The position numbers were made by a program, and so were the translations under genes. From JANQRA01 sp035762545 (lineage in GTDB: Bacteria > Actinomycetota > Acidimicrobiia > Spongiisociales > ZC4RG35), in NCBI GenBank assembly GCA_035762545.1, contig DASTOM010000019.1, forward strand, positions 62,001 through 126,000: 64,000 nt of DNA, given 5' to 3'. Shown here one piece after another: positions 46,420-55,700 of the stretch. The first letter of the stretch is position 1, and each line of letters starts with the position of its first letter. The notes under the pieces are model-generated. The model did not search any database and was not told where the DNA came from. It saw only the letters and a program-made list of their open reading frames with translations.

Positions 46420-48408
46420 ATGTTCATGGGCAACTCTTCACCATGGTGGGACATGATGCAATCGATCACTGCCGGCCGCGAGGCATATGGCCGCAACTCC
46501 TGGGAGGAGGCCTATCAGGAGTTGAAGTCCGCCGATGGCTCCGACGACTTCGACCCTGACGACCTGGTGCTTCTGGCTGACGCGGCTTGGTTCTCCGGCC
46601 GAGTCGAGGAATCCACCCAGACACTGGAGCGCGCCTATCTCGGCTATGTCGACGAGGGCGCTCCGGACAGTGCTGCAGTCATTGCGATACGGCTAGTTGA
46701 GCGTGCTTTTCGGGCAGGGGAGGCACCCATTGCCCAGGGGTGGCTGGCACGGGCCGAGCGTCTGATCGAAGACCTTCCCGAGTCGGGAGTTCACGCATGG
46801 GTGGCGACGATGAAGGGCGCCAAGGCGCTTCTGGCGGACGGTGATGCCGCCGCCGCCATCGGCGAGCTCGAGCAGGCCATCGAGCTAGGGCGCCTCCATC
46901 GAGATCCTGACGTGGAGGCCGTCGCGCTTTCCTTCAAGGGAACGGCTCTCACCAGACTGGGGAGGGTCGAGGAAGGCCTTGCCTTGCTCGACGCTGCGAC
47001 TGCCGCCGCTACCTCCGGCGAGCTTCGGGTGAAGACCGCTTGTGACGTCTACTGCCTGACCATTTCTGCGTGCCACGACTTGTCGGACCTACGCCGTTCC
47101 GCGGAGTGGACCGAGCGGGCCGAGAGACACATGCAGCAGGGTTCCGTGAGTGGCTACCCGGGAGCGTGCAAGGTGCACCGGGCCGAACTGAAGCGCTACC
47201 AGGGAAAATGGGCGGAGGCGGAGGAAGAGGCTCGCGCCGCCTGTGAGGAGTTGGAGCGCTTCCGGCTCCTCGACATCCTCGGCAGCGCATACAACGAGAT
47301 CGGTGAGGTCCGTCTGCGAATGGGTGATCTGGCGGAGGCGGAGGCAGCGTTCGTCAAGGCATATGAGTACGGCTGGGATCCCCAGCCGGGGCTGTCTCTG
47401 CTCCACCTGGCGCGGGGCAACGCTGCCGAGGCAGCGAGTTCCCTGGAACGGAGCCTCAGCCGTGGTCAAGATCACGCCGGCTTCGACCTCGTCCATCTGG
47501 TGCACAACTTGCCGGCCAAAGTGGAGATAGATCTGGCTCGCGGCGACCTCGAGGGAGCACGTGCCGCAACCGAGGAGCTGGAACGCATCGCGACCGAGCA
47601 CGACAACCGGGTCTGGAGCGCCGCAGCGGGCACGGCCCGGGGAAAGACGGAACTGTTCGAAGGCCAGGTCGACCAGGCGCTACACCATCTCGATCGGGCG
47701 TGGCGGAGCTGGCGGGATCTCGACTTCCCGTACGAGAGCGCCATGACTCGAACCTCTCTCGCCGAAGCGCGCCGGGCAGCCGGTGATGAGACAGGAGCGC
47801 GTCTCGAGCTCAATGCGGCCCTGGCCTCGTTCCGGGATCTCGGTGCGAAGCTCGGAGTACAAAGAGTCAACGAGTTGCTCGAGGACAACGCTCAACGTGA
47901 GGCGACACTCGCCACAATGACCTTCATGTTCACCGACATCGTCACCTCGACGGATCTGATCGGACTGATCGGAGACGAAGCGTGGGCGAGTTTGCTGGGC
48001 TGGCACGACCGGACACTTGAGGCCGAGTTCACTGGTCACGGCGGCAACGTGGTCAACCACACTGGCGATGGCTTCTTCGTCGCCTTTTCTGACGTGGGAC
48101 CCGCGATCGACTGTGCAGTCGACATCCAAAGGAGTCTGCGCACACATCGGAGGGAGCACGGATTCGCCCCGTCGATCCGAATCGGTATACACGCCGCCGA
48201 CGCCACCAGCACTGACGGGGGCTTCACCGGCAGAGGGGTTCACGTGGCCGCACGGATCGGTGCCGAGGCTGGGGCCGACGAGATCCTGGTGTCGGAGTCG
48301 ACCCTGGCAGCCGTTTCGGGACTGGAGTACCCGGTCTCCGAAGCCCGAAGCCTCAGCCTGAAGGGGATCTCGACTCCTGTGGAGGCGAGCACCGTCGACT
48401 GGCGCTGA
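46420..48408 (+). CDS. TPR protein with C-terminal class III cyclase-like domain
   Basis: 662 residues, soluble. Residues 1 to about 490 are helical TPR-like repeats (many A..L..G/A..A..), and the cyclase domain starts at MTFMFTDIV (500-508). Metal aspartates D506 and D550 are present, but the position of the transition-state asparagine is histidine (H608 in GRGVHVAARIG); arginine R612 is kept. Activity is therefore uncertain and the domain may bind nucleotide rather than turn it over. It ends 2 nt from the convergent hydrolase-cyclase gene, which carries the same Asn-to-His change. Confidence 0.83.
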   Translation: MFMGNSSPWWDMMQSITAGREAYGRNSWEEAYQELKSADGSDDFDPDDLVLLADAAWFSGRVEESTQTLERAYLGYVDEGAPDSAAVIAIRLVERAFRAGEAPIAQGWLARAERLIEDLPESGVHAWVATMKGAKALLADGDAAAAIGELEQAIELGRLHRDPDVEAVALSFKGTALTRLGRVEEGLALLDAATAAATSGELRVKTACDVYCLTISACHDLSDLRRSAEWTERAERHMQQGSVSGYPGACKVHRAELKRYQGKWAEAEEEARAACEELERFRLLDILGSAYNEIGEVRLRMGDLAEAEAAFVKAYEYGWDPQPGLSLLHLARGNAAEAASSLERSLSRGQDHAGFDLVHLVHNLPAKVEIDLARGDLEGARAATEELERIATEHDNRVWSAAAGTARGKTELFEGQVDQALHHLDRAWRSWRDLDFPYESAMTRTSLAEARRAAGDETGARLELNAALASFRDLGAKLGVQRVNELLEDNAQREATLATMTFMFTDIVTSTDLIGLIGDEAWASLLGWHDRTLEAEFTGHGGNVVNHTGDGFFVAFSDVGPAIDCAVDIQRSLRTHRREHGFAPSIRIGIHAADATSTDGGFTGRGVHVAARIGAEAGADEILVSESTLAAVSGLEYPVSEARSLSLKGISTPVEASTVDWR

Positions 48409-48410
48409 TC

Positions 48411-49757
48411 TCAAGCCATGAGGCCGAAGACAGCCCACTCTCCCGGCACGCCCTTCAGCTCGTGGCTTCCCCTGTCGGCGAACTCGAGTCCCGACCCCAC
48501 CGATAGGTCTCTGACCACCGATGAGACGATCAGCTCGCCTGGTCCGGCAAGACCCATCAGCCGCGCCGCAATATGGACACCGATGCCCCGGACGTCTCCG
48601 TCGACCAGATCCACCTCGCTGGTGTGCACACTGCCGCGAATCGTGATTCCGATCTCACCGACACGATGGGCGATCGAGAGCCAACATCGGGCAGCTCGCG
48701 CCGGACCTTCGAAAACACTCAACGACCCGTCCCCCGTGTGCTTCACCTCACGCCCGGAGTGGCGTGAAACCTCCGTATCGACGATCCCGTCGTGGGTCCG
48801 CAGGAGCGACGCCCACTCCCGGTCCCCGAGCTCGGCTGCCTTTTCAGTCGAGCCGACGATGTCGGTGAACAGCAGCGAGGCAAGGACCTGGTTGGTTGGT
48901 CCGCCGGACTTGGTCCCGGTCGTGAACTCCTCGATCGCGGCAAGGATCGCCTCGGAGTCTCCCATCCAAGGGAAGTGGTCCGCACCGGGTAATTCCAATA
49001 GGCGGGCGCCTTCGATGTGTTCGGCCATGTATCTGGCGCCTTCGAGTGGATTCACCCCGTCGTCGGTGCGATGGATTACCAGAGTGGGCACGTGGATGGC
49101 TGGGAGTGCCTCGCGAACGTCAATCGCCCGATTCATCGCCACCATGGCACGGGCCGCCGCCGGGCTCATGCTTGCGCGCAGCGAAGCGGCCCACCATCGG
49201 TGGAAATCTGGGTCAGAGCCGGGAGCGACCGAGTCGACCAGAATCGGCTGCCCCCAGTTCTCAGTCACTTCTCTGAGGAATCCGTCGAAAAACTCTGGAC
49301 TGAGGGCTCCTGGAAACTCCGGTGAGCTGATTCGCTTTGGGTAGGTGTTGATCAGAACGAGGTTCTCCACCCGGGTCGGGAATGTGGCGGCGAAGAGAAT
49401 GGCGAGCGGGCCTCCGTCCGAGTGGGCCACGAGGGACACCTTCCCCAGCCCGACGTCGTCAATCACTGCCCGGAGGTCGTGCATCCGCTGCTCGATCCCG
49501 GGAAGGTGGTCCGGAGAAACCCGGTCCGACAGGCCGGTGCCTCTCTTGTCGAGCAGCACCAGACGCGAGAAGGATGACAGCCGGTGGTAGTAGTGGGCCA
49601 GACGGGGCAGCTCCCAGGCACGCTCGAGGTGGGATCCGAACCCGGGCACCATCACCAGGTCGATCGGCCCCTCGCCAACCACCTGATAGGCGATGCTGAC
49701 TCCCTCGCTCAAGGCGTACCGGGTCTCCGGGATCTTCGGGGCTGAAGGCGTCGTCAT
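48411..49757 (-). CDS. Alpha/beta hydrolase fused to class III cyclase-like domain
   Basis: 448 residues. The N-terminal hydrolase (1-280) has nucleophile S113 in AHSDGG, a candidate acid D232 (HRTDDG) and H261 (GADHFPW), a plausible intact triad. The C-terminal cyclase domain (about 290-448) has D299 (LFTDIVGS) and D343 (KHTGDG), but the transition-state asparagine is H395 (GIGVHIAARL), with R399 kept. The hydrolase part may sense or process a small ester or lactone and control the cyclase part, which is speculation. It follows the serine-hydrolase gene by 61 nt and converges on the TPR-cyclase gene. Confidence 0.85.
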   Translation of the reverse strand: MTTPSAPKIPETRYALSEGVSIAYQVVGEGPIDLVMVPGFGSHLERAWELPRLAHYYHRLSSFSRLVLLDKRGTGLSDRVSPDHLPGIEQRMHDLRAVIDDVGLGKVSLVAHSDGGPLAILFAATFPTRVENLVLINTYPKRISSPEFPGALSPEFFDGFLREVTENWGQPILVDSVAPGSDPDFHRWWAASLRASMSPAAARAMVAMNRAIDVREALPAIHVPTLVIHRTDDGVNPLEGARYMAEHIEGARLLELPGADHFPWMGDSEAILAAIEEFTTGTKSGGPTNQVLASLLFTDIVGSTEKAAELGDREWASLLRTHDGIVDTEVSRHSGREVKHTGDGSLSVFEGPARAARCWLSIAHRVGEIGITIRGSVHTSEVDLVDGDVRGIGVHIAARLMGLAGPGELIVSSVVRDLSVGSGLEFADRGSHELKGVPGEWAVFGLMA

Positions 49758-49818
49758 GATCGGCGGTCACGGTATACGGCCGGGCGAATGGACAGCCCTT
49801 CAAAGGGCAAACAGGCCG

Positions 49819-50793
49819 TTACCCGCCCAGGGTCGATGTGAGATGACTCACCAGAGGCCAGGCTCCGTACGACGTGTTGGAGACGACCGTCCAAGAGGTC
49901 CCCGTCCTCGGGTCGTGTGCGCTTGTGAAGGACACGCCGGCGTCGCCGCCGACCAGCTTGACCACAGGGCTCTCCGCGCCGAGCCAAAACCCGAAGCCAT
50001 AGCGGCCGTCATCTTCGACGGCGTCCGACTGCGGCCGGGTCATCTCGGCTATCCAGTCGTGGGACACGATTCTGCCGGCATACAGGGCGTCCCAGAACAT
50101 CCGCATGTCGTCCAAGGTTGTGTAGATACCACCGTCTCCGTTGCCGAGAACCGGCAGATGCAAGACATTTGTCCAGAGCCCCTCCCTCTCCAGGTAGCCG
50201 AGGGCCATCCTCCCCGATGGTCGGTCGGAGCGGAGGAAGGCAGTGTCCTCCAAGCCCCCCGGTGCCAGGACACGGTCGGTGACGAGGTCGTGATAAGGCA
50301 CGCCACTCTTCCGCTCGGCGATCAGTGCCAACACAATGTATCCACCGTTGCAATACGAGAAGCGGGCGCCAGCGGGGAACTTCGTGGGAAAGCCATCGAG
50401 TTCGGTGACGAATGCCTCGGTGGTCGTCAGTCGATGCACCGGCGATCGCAACAGGTAGTCGGTCATCGAGAGGCTTTCGTCCTCCTCGTCGATGTAGTCG
50501 CCAATCCCGGAAGTGTGCGAGAGGAGGTGCCTCACCGTCACATCGTCGGCGATCGAGGGGAGGTCGTCTCCGAGGACCGATCGGGCGGTGGTGTTCAGGC
50601 TCAGGATGCCGTCGTCGATGAGGCTCACCACCGCCAGGGCGGTGAACGTCTTGCCACCGCTGGCGATGGCGAACTGAGTGTCGACCCGGTTAGGAGCCTC
50701 GAATCCGCGGTGGGCGAAGCCGTAGGCCGCCGACCAGGTTCGACCGTCGACGTCGACACCGATCGCCCCGGAGAAGCCGGTCTCAACTGCCAT
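49819..50793 (-). CDS. Serine beta-lactamase-like hydrolase (class C/ PBP-like)
   Basis: About 324 residues. SxxK is SGGK in FAIASGGKTFTAL, the second motif is Y-x-N (SYCNGGY), and a KTG-like element may be VGGDAG. This is the beta-lactamase/transpeptidase-like family, often esterases or D-aminopeptidases. No signal peptide was found from the chosen start ATG 50793; the frame runs to 50991 but overlaps the divergent decarboxylase gene, so the shorter form is preferred. It may be cotranscribed with the downstream hydrolase-cyclase gene. Confidence 0.82.
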   Translation of the reverse strand: MAVETGFSGAIGVDVDGRTWSAAYGFAHRGFEAPNRVDTQFAIASGGKTFTALAVVSLIDDGILSLNTTARSVLGDDLPSIADDVTVRHLLSHTSGIGDYIDEEDESLSMTDYLLRSPVHRLTTTEAFVTELDGFPTKFPAGARFSYCNGGYIVLALIAERKSGVPYHDLVTDRVLAPGGLEDTAFLRSDRPSGRMALGYLEREGLWTNVLHLPVLGNGDGGIYTTLDDMRMFWDALYAGRIVSHDWIAEMTRPQSDAVEDDGRYGFGFWLGAESPVVKLVGGDAGVSFTSAHDPRTGTSWTVVSNTSYGAWPLVSHLTSTLGG

Positions 50794-50873
50794 CCGATCG
50801 ATCCGGTCGACTGGTTCCACCGGCGGGACTGTACGACAGACACGGCCCGTCGACCTGCCTACCCTCCGTCGCT

Positions 50874-51713
50874 GTGTCACGTCGGGTGGAAGTCGAACTG
50901 TCGGAGCGGGTCTGGGACGAACTGGAGCGGCGCAGCCGTGAAACCGGCGGCGAAGTTTCCGCTGTCCTCGACGAGACACTACGGGAGGCATTCGAGCTCG
51001 ATGGTCACACCCTCTTCCAGGTCTCGACGTCGAATGCTCTGGCCCAGGGGGTCTTCGGCGGTGCGGTCACGGTGGCAACCCTCAAGGAGCACGGCGATTT
51101 TGGGATCGGGACCTTCGAACGTCTCGACGGGGAGCTGATCCTTCTCGAAGGAACCTGCTACCGGGCGACTGCCGGAGGAGTGGTCGGCGAGATATCAGAC
51201 GATGCCGAGGTCCCGTTCGCGGCCGTCACGTGGTTCACCCCTGACATTGACTTCTCACTCGACGAGGTCACATCCCTCGATGCTCTGCGGAATGGGCTCG
51301 ACAGTCGACGTCTTTCCGACAACCTCTTCCAAGGACTTCGGGTCGACGGGAGATTCGAGTCACTTCAGATGAGAGCGGCGTGCCCGGCTCGACCGGGCGA
51401 AGGTCTGCTCGAGGCGACCAGGCACCAGAGCGAGTTCTCGGCAGCGGACGTCGAGGGAACGTTGGTCGGCTTCTGGGCGCCGGAGTACGCCCAAACGGTC
51501 GGCATTCCCGGCTATCACTTCCACTTCATCTCCGAGGACCGTGGCACCGGTGGCCACTTGCTCGACCTCGCGGCCTCCAGGCTGGAGGTCCAGGTCCAGA
51601 CGGAATCTTCGCTGCACCTCGCCATGCCCGACACGTCAGAGTTCCGGGCTGCGGAGCTTGGCGGAGATCACCGGGACGAGATCGATCAGGCAGAGACCGG
51701 TATAGGGAACTAG
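50874..51713 (+). CDS. budA: Alpha-acetolactate decarboxylase with N-terminal RHH-like extension
   Basis: 279 residues. The body (about 45-275) has the decarboxylase features: HGDFGIGTFERLDGELILL, PFAAVTWF and the zinc site. Histidines H215, H217 and H228 (YHFHF...GGH) show exactly the 2 and 11 spacing of the known enzyme. It converts acetolactate to acetoin. The first 40 residues (VEVELSERVWDELERRS, then SAVLDETLREAF) look like a ribbon-helix-helix DNA-binding module, absent from classical BudA/AlsD. The start is GTG 50874. No acetolactate synthase gene is adjacent. Confidence 0.87.
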   Translation: MSRRVEVELSERVWDELERRSRETGGEVSAVLDETLREAFELDGHTLFQVSTSNALAQGVFGGAVTVATLKEHGDFGIGTFERLDGELILLEGTCYRATAGGVVGEISDDAEVPFAAVTWFTPDIDFSLDEVTSLDALRNGLDSRRLSDNLFQGLRVDGRFESLQMRAACPARPGEGLLEATRHQSEFSAADVEGTLVGFWAPEYAQTVGIPGYHFHFISEDRGTGGHLLDLAASRLEVQVQTESSLHLAMPDTSEFRAAELGGDHRDEIDQAETGIGN

Positions 51714-52279
51714 GCCTTCCCGGTCACGACCAGATAGTTGTGTCGCCAGCCGGTGTGGAATTCGTCGATCTCTGGATCGGCGTAACCGAGCTCGACGAGA
51801 CGGGCGGCCAGGACCTGAGCTTCGGCACGGGAGAACCCATGCCCGTCCTTGCCCTCGCGGAGCATTCCCTCGACCACATGCAGACGTCCGCCGGGTACGA
51901 GCACTCGCAAAGCCTCGATCAGGCCCGCTTGGCGATCTGCCCAATGGTGGAACGTCGCAACGTTGATGACCACGTCGAAACTGTTGTCCGGAAAGGGAAG
52001 GGCCTCAGCGGACCCGACTCTGACGTCGGCCCCCGGAACTCTCTTGGCGGCGCGGGCGACCATCGATGGGCTGGGATCGACCCCGGCCACCGATGCTCCC
52101 CGAGCTGCGGCGTGTTCCAGGGCGGCGCCCGGGCCGCATCCGATGTCGAGGAATCGGGTCTCTTCACCAACACCAGCGAATTCGACGATCTCGAGATTGC
52201 TCCTCGGGGAGCGGCTTATCAGCGAATACAGCCACGACCTGAAAGGCGACCACTTCTCGACTTCATGTTCATGCTGCAT
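51710..52279 (-). CDS. SAM-dependent class I methyltransferase
   Basis: 189 residues. Motif I is FLDIGCGPGAA, followed by VAGVDPSPSM (acidic motif II), RVGSAEALPFPDNSFDVV and FHHWADR, the UbiE/methyltransferase-11 pattern. It transfers a methyl group from S-adenosylmethionine to an unknown small molecule. The start ATG 52279 fits the family; the longer frame is not supported. The stop overlaps that of the acetolactate decarboxylase by 4 nt (convergent). It is 55 nt downstream of the YCII-like gene. Confidence 0.82.
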   Translation of the reverse strand: MQHEHEVEKWSPFRSWLYSLISRSPRSNLEIVEFAGVGEETRFLDIGCGPGAALEHAAARGASVAGVDPSPSMVARAAKRVPGADVRVGSAEALPFPDNSFDVVINVATFHHWADRQAGLIEALRVLVPGGRLHVVEGMLREGKDGHGFSRAEAQVLAARLVELGYADPEIDEFHTGWRHNYLVVTGKA

Positions 52280-52334
52280 CGGCCGGAGATTAAGGGGCCG
52301 ACCGGAGTCGACCCCCGTCTTGGACTGTGTCGAA

Positions 52335-52664
52335 CTAGCCCTCACCGCCCAAGTCGATGCACTCGAAGACCTGCACCTGGCCGCCGTGGACGAGATGTGG
52401 GTGCCTGTCACATGCGGCGACTGCGGCGTCGAGAGAATCTGCCTCGATCACGGTGTAGCCCGTGGCCGGGGTGTCTCCCAGAGGTCCGTCGCCGACCCCC
52501 GAGTCGGTGAGGTTCTTGGACGCACCGAACGGGGCGCCACCGTCGGTGACGGCCTCACCCATCTTGCCGTACCAGGCACCCCACTCTGCCATGATCTGCT
52601 CCTGTTCGGCAGGGTCATCCGCCATTCCGGCACCGCCGGTGTAGAGCAACAGAAACTGCGACAT
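52335..52664 (-). CDS. YCII-related (DGPF) small protein
   Basis: 109 residues. It starts MSQFLLLYTGG, continues with a helical MAEWGAWYGKMGEAV segment and GGAPFGASKNL, and ends with TGYTVIEADSLDAAVAAC and a closing strand VQVFECIDL: the YCII/DGPF ferredoxin-like fold, often near ECF sigma factors. Start: ATG 52664 is 8 nt from AGGAGG, whereas ATG 52670 is only 2 nt away, so the former is chosen. It lies 77 nt after the large cyclase-ATPase gene on the same strand. Confidence 0.85.
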   Translation of the reverse strand: MSQFLLLYTGGAGMADDPAEQEQIMAEWGAWYGKMGEAVTDGGAPFGASKNLTDSGVGDGPLGDTPATGYTVIEADSLDAAVAACDRHPHLVHGGQVQVFECIDLGGEG

Positions 52665-52741
52665 ATTCATCTCCTCCTGTGTGGACCGCGACTCGGTCCA
52701 TTCGCTCTGTTGTCGATCCGGAGACGGGGGAATCGACAGCT

Positions 52742-55700
52742 TCAGCCGAGAACCCGCTTCGCTTCGAGCATGGCCGACTCGTCGAGGCCTTCGTCGAAGG
52801 TCGAGTAGAGCCGGGAGAGCTCCTCGGATCCGTCCGGTGAGATGCCTGCCCGGCGTCGGAACTGCACCAGCCCGGTCCATGCCAGGAGTTCGACCAGACG
52901 GGCCCCGATCTGTCGCGCTCCGGTCAACGCATGCTGATATGCATCCTCGATGTCGGCTGGTGCGGCGTCAGGCGAGTGGCGGAGCACGTCGGCGATGATC
53001 ACCCAGAACTGGGCCCCTTCGGGAGCTTCGGGATCCACGGCCAGGGCGTCACGGGCCAACTCGAGGGCGACGGATCCCTGACCGGCCAGCAGGTGGACCT
53101 GGGCGCGGAGACCGAGAATGAACGGCCAGAACACCGGCGGGGTGGTCAGACCCCGGTAGAGGCTGACGCCGGCCTCGGTCATTTCCAGCCCCTCGTCGGA
53201 ACGGCCGAGTCCGACGAGCGCGGCGCCTTCGAGGACCGTTGCAAGCGTCCGCCAGACGATGTAGTCGTTCTCGTCCGAAACCCGGGCCAGTTCATGAGCA
53301 TGTGCCAGTGTGTCTTCGAATCTCGATCGGAGAAACGACAGGTAGCCGTTGTGATAGAGGGCATGCGCCAGGGTGAAGGGATGCTCCAGTTCCCGGGCGA
53401 TGGCGAGGGCTTCGGTGAGCCTCGCCGTAGCCTGGTCCATATGTCCCCGCTCGTACACCAAGAGTCCCCAGGCCACCCGGGCGGTGATGGCGGTGTTCGG
53501 ACCTACCCGGAGACGGTGCATGGTGTGCATGTCGGTCCGGTACAGGGCGATCGCCTTGTCGAGGTTCGGGATCCCGGTCTCGTCCCCGGAGAAGGCCATG
53601 GCCGATCCCAGTAGGTAGTAAGCCTCCGCCCTGATCGAGTCTGAGTTCTCCGTCTCGGCGAGCGTCATGAGCTCGTGTCCCACGTCCACCGCAGACTCGA
53701 AGTCGATGGTGCTCATGTAGTAGCTCGCCAGGGAGCGGAGCACCGAGAACGTCTGGGCGCTGGTTCCAACGCTGCGGACCAGTTCCAGAACCGGGATGAA
53801 GGCGGCTTCCACCTCCTCCCCGTAGCCGTGCACGGCCATCATCGCCCGGGCGAGGCTCGAGCGAAGGGCGAGTTCCTCCTCTGCCAGCGACTCACGCGCT
53901 TCGCTCTCCTCGAGCACCCCAAGAGTGTCGTTGATCAGCCCGATCGCGGCGTGGTACCACCCCTTCGACTCATGGAGGGCCCACAGGCCGTCGAGCAGAC
54001 CCAGAAGCTGGTCCAGGTCTTTGCGCTCCACCCAGTAAGACCAGGCTGTGCGCAGGTTGCCGATCTCGACGGCAAGCTCGTCTATGGCCTTCTGGGCGTC
54101 GGTGCCCTTCAGCCTGGCTTCGAGGTTCGTGACGAAGCTCGAATAGTGCCGGGCATGGGCCTCTCGCACGGCTCCGTTCCGATGCGTGTCTTCGGCGAGA
54201 CGCTCCCACGCGAACTCCTTGATCATGAGGAGCATCGTGAAGCGCTGCGACGATCCCTCGTCGTATGTGCGAATCAGGCTCTTGTCGAGCAGCGACGAGA
54301 CAACGTCGAGCACCATGCGGTCGAGGTCGAGCGCCTGTCCGGCGACGACCTCGAGAGCATCGAAGGAGGCAGACGAGAAGACCGACGCCACCTCGAGAAG
54401 TCGCCGCTCGTCCTCGTCGAGAAGCTCGTAGCTCCATCCGATCGCACCCCAGAGGGTCCGTTGCCGGTCGGGGAGGTCACGTCCACCCGCGCTCAGGATG
54501 TCGAGACGCTGCTGGAGACGTTGGAGCAGGTCCGTGACCGAGAAGACATTGAGACGCGCCGCGGCCAGCTCGATTGCCAGCGGGAGCCCATCGAGCCGGA
54601 GACATATCTCGGCGACGGTGGGGGCGTTCTCCGCGGTGATGGTGAAATCGGGGCGCACTGATCTGGCGCGCTCGGTGAACAGCTGCACTGCCTCGGCTTC
54701 GGCGATCGCTTCGGTCGCATCGTCCGGTCGCGGGAGTGTCATCGGCGGAACCGGGAAGACCCGTTCCGCCCTGACTCTCAACGTCTCCCGGCTGGTCACG
54801 AGGATGTCGAGCTCCGGCGCGTGTTGCAGGAGCTCGGCGAGACCGGGTCCGACCTCGGTCACCTGCTCCAGGTTGTCGAGGACCAAGAGCATCTGTTTAT
54901 CGCGAAGACGCATCTTCAGGACCTGGAGGGAGTCGCCGGAGCCGGAGGTCGGAAGGTTCAGCGCCCGCACGACCGCTTCGAACGCGGCGCTGGGATCACG
55001 TTCAGCGGACAGGTCGACGAAGAAGACACCGTCCCGGTACTGGTCGAGGCTCTCGGCGGCGATCTGGAGCGACAGTCGCGTCTTGCCGATCCCGCCGGGC
55101 CCGCCAAGGGTCAGCAGCCTGGTGCCAGGGGCGGCCAGCATGGTCTGGATGCCGGACAACTCCTCCTCCCGTCCCATGAACTCCGAGGCTTGAACCGGCA
55201 GGTTGTGGGGTCTGCTGTCCAGGGTCCTCAGCGATGCGAATACAGAGGGGAGCCCTTCGATCGTCACCTGGTAGAGGTGCTCGGGAAATGTGAGGTCCTT
55301 GAGACGGTGCTCGCCCATGTCCTGAAGTCCAACACCTGTCGGCAGACCACCGTCGACGGCCGAAGCGGCCACGGCCGACAACAGAACCTGTCCACCGTGT
55401 CCGGCCGCCATGATCCGGGCTGTTCGGTTCATCGTGGGCCCGAAGAAGTCGTCGCCACGGGCCTCAGCGTCGCCGGTGTGTATACCCATCCTCGAGCGGA
55501 GAGGCCCGGTTGCCGACCAACTCTCCGCGGAGAGGCTCCGCTGGGCGGCCACGGCCGCAGCCACCGCGTCTTCGACTCCGTGAAAACGCGCTATCACGCC
55601 GTCGCCGGTGCTCTTCAGCACCTGCCCGTGGTGGGACGTGATCGCTGCCGTGACCACCCGGTCGTGCCGTTCCAAGGCGTCAGGCATCGCGGTCGGGTGC

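Noticed and set aside
49836..49851. TGTGAGATGACTCACC, resembling a CRP-type half-site pair
   Set aside because: It lies inside the 3' end of the serine hydrolase coding sequence and the spacing does not match the TGTGA-N6-TCACA operator.
49693..51138. 481-codon plus-strand frame opposite the serine hydrolase
   Set aside because: The minus strand carries SxxK and YxN motifs; the plus frame has none and runs into the real decarboxylase gene.
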